A stretch of 6,395 bases of DNA from an uncultured delta proteobacterium. GTDB lineage: Bacteria > RBG-13-61-14 > DRUE01. Every line of letters begins with the position of its first letter. Within the stretch, counting starts at the first letter, position 1. The notes beneath the pieces are model-generated. The model was not told where the DNA came from. It did not search any database and saw nothing but the letters and a program-made list of their open reading frames with translations. The DNA lies in NCBI GenBank assembly GCA_903897985.1, contig CAIUDS010000314.1:1-6395 (forward strand), written 5' to 3'. Made by a program: the position numbers and the translations under genes. Positions 1 through 5,072 of this stretch are shown piece after piece.

Positions 1-1817
1 AGCGCGCCCTTGGTCACGATGTCCACCGTGCGTCCGTAATCGGGCTGCTCGGTCCCCAGCAGGATTCCGGGCTTTTCTTTGAACTGCGCGCGCACATCGT
101 TGATGACATAGTAGGCGGCTTTGCCGACCGCGCGGATGGTGAGGCCGGAGAACAGGAACACCAACATCCCGCCCAGAGCGGCGCCGACGAAGACGACCGG
201 CTTGGACAGGTCAATGGCCTTGAAAGTGTCTTTCATGTCCAAGGGCAGGTAGTTGCGGACCTCGTCGAAATAAGCGGAGAAGAGCAGGAACGCGGCAAGG
301 GCGGCGCTGCCGACCGCATACCCCTTGGTCAGGGCCTTGGTGGTGTTTCCGACCGCATCGAGCCGGTCGGACTTCTCGCGGATTTCCTTGGGCTGCTGGC
401 TCATCTCGACGATGCCGCCGGCATTGTCCGCGATCGGGCCGAAGGTGTCCATCGCCAAAATGTAGGCCGCGGTGGCGAGCATGCCCATGGTGGCGACGGC
501 GGTGCCGAATAGGCCGGCATGCTCTAAGCCGGAGGAATTGCCGAGGTAGTAGGCGCCCAGGATGGCGGCGCCGATCACCACGATCGGCATCCAGGTGCAT
601 TCCAAGCCGACCGAGAGGCCGGTGATGATGTTGGTGGCCGGGCCGGTCTGGCTGGCCTCCGCGATCGAGAGCACCGGGCGATATTTATATTCGGTGTAAT
701 ACTGGGTAATGAACACATAGGCGACCGAGGTGAGCACGCCGATGACCCCGCAGAGGAAGAAGTGCCACCAGGCCTGGGGGGCGGATTCGTGATAGAGCAG
801 CCACCGGCTGGCGCCGGCGAACGCGATCATGGCCAGCACCACCGCCACATAGTAGCCGCGGTTCAGGGATTTCATCGGGTCTTCCTCGCCCTTCACGCGC
901 ACCGACACGATGCCGATGATCGAGGCGATGATACCGAAGGCGCGCGCGACCAGCGGGAACATCATCACGCCCAGGATCCAGCCGGGGTCGGCGTTCGGGA
1001 CCCGGATCGCCATGGCCGCGGCCAGGATCATCGCGCCGATGTTTTCCGCCGCGGTGGACTCGAACAGGTCCGCGCCACGGCCCGCGCAGTCGCCGACATT
1101 GTCTCCGACCAGGTCGGCGATGACCGCGGGGTTGCGGGGATCGTCCTCCGGAATCCCGGCTTCAACCTTGCCGACCAGGTCCGCGCCCACATCCGCGGCC
1201 TTGGTATAAATACCGCCGCCGAGCTGGGCGAACAGCGCCACAAAGGATGCGCCGAACCCGTAGCCCACGATCAAAAGCGGGATCTTGGTCGCCTCGACTC
1301 CGGAAATATATTTGACCGCGGCATACAGCCCGGCCACTCCGAGCAGGCTCATCGCAACCACCATCAAGCCGGAAACCGCGCCGCCGCGCAGGGCGATCTG
1401 GAGTCCGTCATTGACATTGCGGATGGAGCCGGCCGCGGTCCGGATGTTGGCCCGGATGCTCACCCACATGCCGGTATAGCCGGCGATCAGGGAGCAGATG
1501 GCGCCGAACACGAACGAGGCCGTGATCCAACCCGCCATCACCACCGGGCTGTCAACCGGGTCTATGCCCGGCAGGCCCTTGCGGATGAAGCCGTAACCCA
1601 CGAACAGGACCACCGCAAAAACCGCGGCCAGGACCCCGATGGTGGTGAATTGCCGTTTGAGGAACGCCTCGGCGCCCTGCTTGATGGCGTTGGAAATTTT
1701 TTGCATGGCCGGGCTTCCCTGGTCCTGTTTGAGGACCCACTTGGCCAGGGCAAACGCCGCCACCAGCCCCAGAATGCTGAAGATGATAATGATCGCCAGT
1801 AACCCTACTTCATTCAT
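1..1817 (-). CDS. hppA: Membrane-bound proton-translocating pyrophosphatase, K+-independent type (3' end cut by window)
   Basis: Integral membrane pump that hydrolyses pyrophosphate in the cytoplasm and drives cation export, here most likely protons. 605 codons are visible. The frame stays open to the left edge, so the last part is missing, including the C-terminal acidic motif of the family (usual length about 660-800 aa). Residues 209-219 read DVGADLVGKVE, the substrate-binding signature. It is followed by DNVGDCAGRGADLFES (239-254) and DTFGPIADNAGG (457-468), all with their Mg-PPi aspartates intact. Hydrophobic segments alternate throughout (for example 6-25, 60-75, 94-113, 148-168, 181-200), as expected for a protein of about 16 helices. 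GNTTKA at 490-495 has Lys494, which in characterised members replaces the bound K+ and marks the K+-independent, H+-pumping subfamily. The ATG at 1817 is chosen because AAGGAGG lies 8 nt upstream and the next residues form the first helix. The gene has its own promoter. Family assignment is certain; the pumped ion is inferred from subfamily. Confidence 0.97.
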   Translation of the reverse strand, partial: MNEVGLLAIIIIFSILGLVAAFALAKWVLKQDQGSPAMQKISNAIKQGAEAFLKRQFTTIGVLAAVFAVVLFVGYGFIRKGLPGIDPVDSPVVMAGWITASFVFGAICSLIAGYTGMWVSIRANIRTAAGSIRNVNDGLQIALRGGAVSGLMVVAMSLLGVAGLYAAVKYISGVEATKIPLLIVGYGFGASFVALFAQLGGGIYTKAADVGADLVGKVEAGIPEDDPRNPAVIADLVGDNVGDCAGRGADLFESTAAENIGAMILAAAMAIRVPNADPGWILGVMMFPLVARAFGIIASIIGIVSVRVKGEEDPMKSLNRGYYVAVVLAMIAFAGASRWLLYHESAPQAWWHFFLCGVIGVLTSVAYVFITQYYTEYKYRPVLSIAEASQTGPATNIITGLSVGLECTWMPIVVIGAAILGAYYLGNSSGLEHAGLFGTAVATMGMLATAAYILAMDTFGPIADNAGGIVEMSQQPKEIREKSDRLDAVGNTTKALTKGYAVGSAALAAFLLFSAYFDEVRNYLPLDMKDTFKAIDLSKPVVFVGAALGGMLVFLFSGLTIRAVGKAAYYVINDVRAQFKEKPGILLGTEQPDYGRTVDIVTKGA

Positions 1818-1825
1818 AGCTAAAT

Positions 1826-1832
1826 CCTCCTT
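1826..1832 (-). promoter_or_regulatory. Shine-Dalgarno of hppA
   Basis: A perfect AAGGAGG on the minus strand with an 8-nt spacer to the ATG at 1817. It fixes the hppA start and implies efficient translation. It sits in a very AT-rich stretch (about 1818-1850), so it is probably unstructured and accessible. Confidence 0.85.
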
Positions 1833-1936
1833 TTAAATTAAATAAAATCCCGCCCCGGTGACGGCAAATTTTGGAGTTGGGAAACTAAAGGTGTTGCTAA
1901 CTTTTCCGAAGCAGTTGACTAATCCCCGAATACGAT

Positions 1937-1950
1937 CAATTTATAAATTG
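1937..1950. repeat. Perfect 14-bp palindrome at the predicted hppA transcription start (candidate operator)
   Basis: CAATTTATAAATTG is a perfect inverted repeat without a spacer. It lies just downstream of the predicted -10 and covers roughly +1 to +13 of the hppA transcript. A dimeric repressor bound there would block initiation or promoter clearance. The sequence is AT-rich in an AT-rich region, so a chance palindrome cannot be excluded. I do not recognise it as the site of a known regulator. Confidence 0.35.
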
Positions 1951-1955
1951 CCGGA

Positions 1956-1984
1956 AAAATACTATAAAAGTCCGGCCTTGTCAA
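1956..1984 (-). promoter_or_regulatory. Predicted sigma70-type promoter of hppA
   Basis: On the minus strand a perfect TTGACA (-35, positions 1984-1979) is followed after 17 bp by TATTTT (-10, positions 1961-1956, 4 of 6 consensus bases). An overlapping alternative -10, TAGTAT at 1963-1958, would have a 15-bp spacer. The predicted start of transcription is near 1949, giving a leader of about 130 nt. The promoter lies between greA and hppA on the same strand, so hppA can be expressed separately from greA. This is prediction from motif and spacing only. Confidence 0.65.
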
Positions 1985-2027
1985 GTAATTTTCAGCCTCT
2001 TTATTCGCTTCCCGTTTTCAGGGTTTC

Positions 2028-2090
2028 CCGGCCTCCGCAAGCAGGTTCCGCCAACCTCCCTCCGGCCGGACCGAAATAAGAGCGCCGGTC
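2028..2090 (-). terminator. GC-rich stem-loop cluster after greA, possible weak or Rho-dependent terminator
   Basis: Three inverted repeats lie directly downstream of the greA stop. GACCG/CGGTC pairs at 2069-2073 and 2086-2090 with a 12-nt loop. CCGGCC/GGCCGG pairs at 2028-2033 and 2064-2069 and encloses AGGTT/AACCT at 2043-2047 and 2053-2057. No U-tract follows on the minus strand, so this is not a standard intrinsic terminator. It could instead stabilise the 3' end of the greA transcript. Confidence 0.25.
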
Positions 2091-2096
2091 AGATCA

Positions 2097-2579
2097 TCAT
2101 TCTACAAACTGGACCTTGATGATCTCGTAAGTCCTTTGCCCCTTCGGATTCTTGATCACCACATCGTCTCCCTCTTCCTTGCTGATCAGCGCGCGCGCGA
2201 GCGGGCTATCATAAGATATTTTCCCGCGTTGCGGGTCCGCTTCCATACTGCCCACGATCTGGTAGGTGATCCGCTCCTTGGTTTCGATGTCCTCCAACTC
2301 CACCGTGGCCCCGAAGGTGACCCGGTCGCCGGAGAGCTTGGCTAGGTCTATGATCTCGGCCCGCGAGAACTTGTCCTCCAAATCCCGGATCTTCGCCTCG
2401 ATCTGGCCCTGCTTATCCTTGGCATAATGATATTCCGCGTTCTCCGAGATGTCCCCATAGGACCGCGCCTTTTCGATTTCCTCCGAAATTTTCAACCGCT
2501 CCACGCTCCGCAAATGTTCCAATTCCGCTTTCAACTTCTCGTATCCCTGTCGCGTCATCGGCTCTCTTTCCAACGCCAT
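2097..2579 (-). CDS. greA: Transcription elongation factor GreA
   Basis: Binds the secondary channel of RNA polymerase in the cytoplasm and stimulates cleavage of backtracked RNA, rescuing stalled complexes. The 160-residue length is normal for the family. Residues about 8-77 form the N-terminal antiparallel coiled coil. Its tip carries GDISENAEYH (42-51), with Asp43 and Glu46 matching the catalytic acidic pair that chelates Mg2+ in the E. coli protein (Asp41, Glu44). The C-terminal FKBP-like domain follows (about 84-158) and contains YQIVG, GKISYDSPLARALI and the GDDV turn. The ATG at 2579 has GAGG 7 nt upstream. An internal Met8 is a less likely start, although family N-termini often begin near it. 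The gene starts 41 nt after the ABC ATPase stop and has its own promoter inside that gene. Nothing is missing or unusual in the protein. Confidence 0.97.
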   Translation of the reverse strand: MALEREPMTRQGYEKLKAELEHLRSVERLKISEEIEKARSYGDISENAEYHYAKDKQGQIEAKIRDLEDKFSRAEIIDLAKLSGDRVTFGATVELEDIETKERITYQIVGSMEADPQRGKISYDSPLARALISKEEGDDVVIKNPKGQRTYEIIKVQFVE

Positions 2580-2619
2580 TCCTTTACCTCACCGTCAAAA
2601 TTTTTGCGGACAGAAAAGG

Positions 2620-2647
2620 ATTATAATGAGTTTCGGTTTTCTTGCAA
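2620..2647 (-). promoter_or_regulatory. Predicted greA promoter, embedded in the 3' end of the ABC ATPase gene
   Basis: On the minus strand TTGCAA (-35, 2647-2642, 4 of 6) is followed after 16 bp by a perfect TATAAT (-10, 2625-2620). The start of transcription should lie near 2613, giving a leader of roughly 34 nt. The -35 lies within codons for the last residues of the ABC ATPase, and the -10 includes its TAA stop codon (2623-2621). Confidence 0.6.
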
Positions 2648-4159
2648 GGCAGGCCGGGATCGGGTGACCTGCGCTTTCGTCTCCCCCAGCGCATACCTGA
2701 GCACCGTCTCGGTATCGGCCGGTTCGGCCGCGAGCCGCGCGGCAATTCCGCCGTCCCGCATCACCATGACGGAATGGCTCAGGCCCAGCACCTCGGGCAG
2801 ATCGGAGGAGATGAGGATAAAGGACACCCCGGCTCGGGAAAGCTGGGCCACCTGCCGATAGAGCTCGAACTTGACCACCACATCCACTTCCTGGGTCGGG
2901 TAGGCCAGGATGATCACCTTGGCCTCCGAGGCCAGCCACTTGGCCAGCACCACCTTTTGCTGGTTGCCCCCGCTCAGCGTTTCGCAGAGTTGCTCAAGCC
3001 CGGTGGTTTTGATGTCCAGCCGTTTCACCCAGCCCTGCGCCAGCTCGTCCTCTTTCCGGCCCAGGATCCGCCCAAAAGAGCCCGAAAGTTTTCGCAGCAC
3101 CGGCAGCGAAATGTTGCGCCGCACCGAAAGCGCCGAAATGATCCCCTCGGTCTTGCGGTCTTCGGGCAGATATGCCATCCCGGCCTTAATCGCGGACCAG
3201 GGGTTGAGCTCGATCGCTTTGCCGCTGACCCGGACCCGGCCGCGCGAGATCGGGTAGGCCCCGAACAGCGCCTGTCCCAATTCCTCCTTGCCGCTCCCGG
3301 CCAGGCCGGTGATGCCCAAAATTTCACCCCGGCGAAGCTGGAAGCTTATCTCGGAGAAACCTTTGCCGGAGATTTGATCAGCCTCCAACACCGTCTCGCC
3401 CAACTCGGCATTGCGCGCCGGGAACGCCCCGGTCCACTGCCGTCCCACCATGTCGCTGATCAGTTCATCCCGGGTCGTGTCCCTCACCGCCACCGTCTTG
3501 ATGTGCCGGCCGTCCCGCAGAACCGTCACCCGGTCCGCCAGTTTGAAGATTTCCTCCAACCGGTGCGATACATATAAGATCGTGAGCCCCTGCGCCTTGA
3601 GCGCCCCCACCAGCTGGAACAGGGCTTCGCGTTCCTCCTGGTTCAGCGCGGAGGTCGGCTCGTCCATGATCAGGAGCGAGCTTTTATGGACCAGGGCGTG
3701 CGCGATCTCGAGGATTTGGATTTGACCGGCCTTCAAGGTTTCGGCCTTGGCCTCGAGTGGGATGTTTTCCGAGTTAAGCAGCTTGAGCACCCGCCGGCAC
3801 TCATTTCTCATCATTGCAAAGTCGAGCGCTCCCAGCGCGCCCCGAGGCTCCTGACCGAGCATGATGTTGAACATGACCTTGCGGAAGGAGAGGAAACTTT
3901 TTTCCTGGTAAATGGTGGCGATGCCCGCTGCGAGCGCGTCCCGCGGGCTTTTCGGCCGGAACGGCGCGCCGTCCAAAATCATTTCACCTTGCTCGGCGGA
4001 CAAGGCACCCGAGACGATCTTGATCAGGGTGGACTTGCCCGCGCCGTTCTCGCCGACCAGGCCGTGGACCTCGCCGGTTTCGAGCGAGAACGACACCCCG
4101 TCGAGCGCCCTCACGCCCGGGAAGATTTTGGCGATGGCCTTGAATTCCAGTTTTTTCAT
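2621..4159 (-). CDS. Sugar/nucleoside-type ABC transporter ATP-binding protein, two fused nucleotide-binding domains (RbsA/MglA-like), degenerate second site
   Basis: A 512-residue cytoplasmic ATPase of the class that powers uptake of ribose, galactose, related sugars or nucleosides. Domain 1 (about 1-240) has Walker A GENGAGKST (36-44), Q-loop Gln85, a divergent signature LKAGQIQ (142-148), Walker B LLIMDEPTSAL (162-172) with catalytic Glu167, and switch His199. Domain 2 (about 255-495) has Walker A-like GLAGSGKEEL (285-294) with Lys291, PEDRK (332-336), and a canonical signature LSGGNQQKV (395-403). Its Walker B, however, reads VIILAYPTQEVD (415-426): the usual Asp-Glu pair is Ala419-Tyr420. 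The H-loop position is SSD (451-453), which is common in second domains of this family. The ATG at 4159 is chosen because GGAG lies 6 nt upstream and homologous proteins start here; the frame is open further upstream (see findings). No permease or binding-protein gene is visible nearby, so the substrate is unknown. Confidence 0.93.
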   Translation of the reverse strand: MKKLEFKAIAKIFPGVRALDGVSFSLETGEVHGLVGENGAGKSTLIKIVSGALSAEQGEMILDGAPFRPKSPRDALAAGIATIYQEKSFLSFRKVMFNIMLGQEPRGALGALDFAMMRNECRRVLKLLNSENIPLEAKAETLKAGQIQILEIAHALVHKSSLLIMDEPTSALNQEEREALFQLVGALKAQGLTILYVSHRLEEIFKLADRVTVLRDGRHIKTVAVRDTTRDELISDMVGRQWTGAFPARNAELGETVLEADQISGKGFSEISFQLRRGEILGITGLAGSGKEELGQALFGAYPISRGRVRVSGKAIELNPWSAIKAGMAYLPEDRKTEGIISALSVRRNISLPVLRKLSGSFGRILGRKEDELAQGWVKRLDIKTTGLEQLCETLSGGNQQKVVLAKWLASEAKVIILAYPTQEVDVVVKFELYRQVAQLSRAGVSFILISSDLPEVLGLSHSVMVMRDGGIAARLAAEPADTETVLRYALGETKAQVTRSRPALQENRNSL

Positions 4160-4314
4160 TTGCCGCTCCACCAACTGCTCCCAAACCCGGTCCCGAAATC
4201 CCGCATCCCGATCCAGTTTCTCATGCCAAGCCACAACCCGCAACCGGATGTTGGCCCGCTCGAGTTGCTCCGGACCCCAAAAGGCAAATTTGCAACTTAA
4301 CCGGTTGAATTTTT

Positions 4315-4330
4315 TCTCCAGGGCTGGAGA
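4315..4330. repeat. Short stem-loop after the TPR gene stop
   Basis: TCTCCA-GGGC-TGGAGA (plus-strand reading) is a perfect 6-bp stem with a 4-nt loop, 8 nt beyond the TPR gene stop codon. On the minus strand it is followed by an A-run rather than a U-run, so it does not look like an intrinsic terminator for the TPR gene. It may cap or stabilise the transcript between the TPR and ABC genes. I found no convincing promoter in the 179-bp gap (4160-4338). Confidence 0.35.
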
Positions 4331-4338
4331 GAATTGGT

Positions 4339-5040
4339 TTATCTGGGGCTGGGCGGTTCCGCGGTGGAGCCGGGTTGTTCCGAGGCCGGTGCGGCCAGGT
4401 CTTGCTCGACGGTTTCGAGGCTCTTTTTTGCCGATTCAAAATCCGGCTTCAACTCGAGAGCCTTCTTGAACATGTCCCGGGCCGGTTCGAGTTGATCCAG
4501 CGTGTAATAGCAATAGCCAAGGTTGTTATAGGCCTCGGCTTCGGCGGGCGCGACCGTGATGATTTTTTCAAAATAGGGGACCGCTTCGCCGCACTTTCCC
4601 TTGCGGCCGGCCATCCAGCCCAGTTGATAGAGAGTGGGCACATGTTCGGGCCAACTCCGCAGGTTTTCTCGAAAGATCCTCTCGGCTTCGGCCTGGTCGC
4701 TCAGCTTGAAAGCCATGATCCCCGCCGCGTAGAGGGCGTCGGGAATTTTTTTGGCCTTGCCGGCCTCGAGGTATTGATCGCGGGCCTGATCGAGCACGCC
4801 TTCTTTTTCGAGGACCCGGCCGAGCTGGAAATGAAGCTCGGGATCGGCCGCATCCAGCTCGAGGGCCTTGCGCAAAGCGAGCTCCGCGTCAATCAGTTCG
4901 CCCGCGGCGAGCAATTTTTGCGCCTGCGCTTCCAGCCGGGCGATTCGCTTCTTTTGCAGGTATGGCCGTCCGAAATAAAAAGCGATCAAAAGCAGCGGCG
5001 CCAGAAGCAGAGCCAATCCGAACAACACTTTCCTGTTCAA
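4339..5040 (-). CDS. Membrane-anchored tetratricopeptide-repeat (TPR) protein
   Basis: A 233-residue protein predicted to be tethered in the inner membrane and to act as a protein-protein interaction scaffold; its partner is unknown. Residues 5-23 are a single hydrophobic helix after a basic N-terminus (MNRK), followed by a basic stretch (Lys30, Lys31, Arg32). This fits a signal anchor, with the repeats probably outside the cytoplasm, although topology is not certain. About five TPR units of 34 residues follow (roughly 33-66, 67-100, 101-134, 135-168, 169-202), with the typical Gly/Ala/Pro pattern; the last (AYNNLGYCYYTLDQLEPA) is the clearest. The tail (216-233) is rich in Pro, Ser, Ala and Glu and is probably disordered. 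The start codon is TTG at 5040, supported by a perfect Shine-Dalgarno and by the hydrophobic segment beginning at once; no nearby ATG competes. It lies 32 nt after the upstream gene, so the two are probably co-transcribed. Confidence 0.85.
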   Translation of the reverse strand: MNRKVLFGLALLLAPLLLIAFYFGRPYLQKKRIARLEAQAQKLLAAGELIDAELALRKALELDAADPELHFQLGRVLEKEGVLDQARDQYLEAGKAKKIPDALYAAGIMAFKLSDQAEAERIFRENLRSWPEHVPTLYQLGWMAGRKGKCGEAVPYFEKIITVAPAEAEAYNNLGYCYYTLDQLEPARDMFKKALELKPDFESAKKSLETVEQDLAAPASEQPGSTAEPPSPR

Positions 5041-5048
5041 TTAACCGG

Positions 5049-5055
5049 CCTCCTT
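5049..5055 (-). promoter_or_regulatory. Shine-Dalgarno that decides the TTG start of the TPR gene
   Basis: AAGGAGG on the minus strand ends 8 nt before the TTG at 5040-5038. This consensus site and the membrane segment that follows make TTG the best start. The site lies in the short gap after the stop codon (5075-5073) of the upstream gene. Confidence 0.8.
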
Positions 5056-5072
5056 ATTTGATCGCCCACGGG

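Larger units (their letters stand above)
1818..2096. other. greA-hppA intergenic region: promoter, operator-like palindrome, leader, stem-loops
   Basis: This 279-bp gap has no credible gene. Reading with transcription, it begins with GC-rich inverted repeats just after the greA stop (2028-2090). The AT-rich hppA promoter (1956-1984) and palindrome (1937-1950) follow. The leader then runs from about 1949 to 1818. It can form a weak stem, GGAAA pairing with TTTCC, around 1878-1908. I matched the leader to no known riboswitch class by eye. An open frame on the plus strand (1858-2079) has no ribosome site and unconvincing composition. Confidence 0.6.

Noticed and set aside
762..1802. 346-codon open frame on the plus strand
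   Set aside because: It is antisense to the well-supported hppA gene. Its product is loaded with His, Arg, Asp and Gly, typical of the complement of a GC-rich membrane-protein gene, and it has no ribosome site or recognisable domain.
1915..1947. Possible plus-strand promoter (TTGACT with TATAAA)
   Set aside because: The spacer of about 21 bp is too long, and no plus-strand gene lies downstream.
1860..1949. Riboswitch in the hppA leader (fluoride, c-di-GMP, preQ1 considered)
   Set aside because: Some short words resemble preQ1 elements, but the conserved cores and pairing are not present as far as can be judged by eye.
1858..2079. 73-codon open frame on the plus strand in the greA-hppA gap
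   Set aside because: No ribosome site, composition not protein-like, and it overlaps the hppA promoter and leader, which explain the region better.
2642..3577. 311-codon open frame on the plus strand
   Set aside because: Antisense shadow of the ABC ATPase, with Pro/His/Arg-rich composition and no family motifs; the minus-strand gene carries every expected ABC motif.
4740..4753. A7 run in the TPR gene as a slippage or frameshift site
   Set aside because: The frame continues normally through TPR repeats on both sides, and no alternative product of interest follows in the shifted frames.
4375..5061. 228-codon open frame on the plus strand opposite the TPR gene
   Set aside because: The minus-strand frame has clear TPR repeats, a signal anchor and a perfect Shine-Dalgarno; the plus frame is its shadow.
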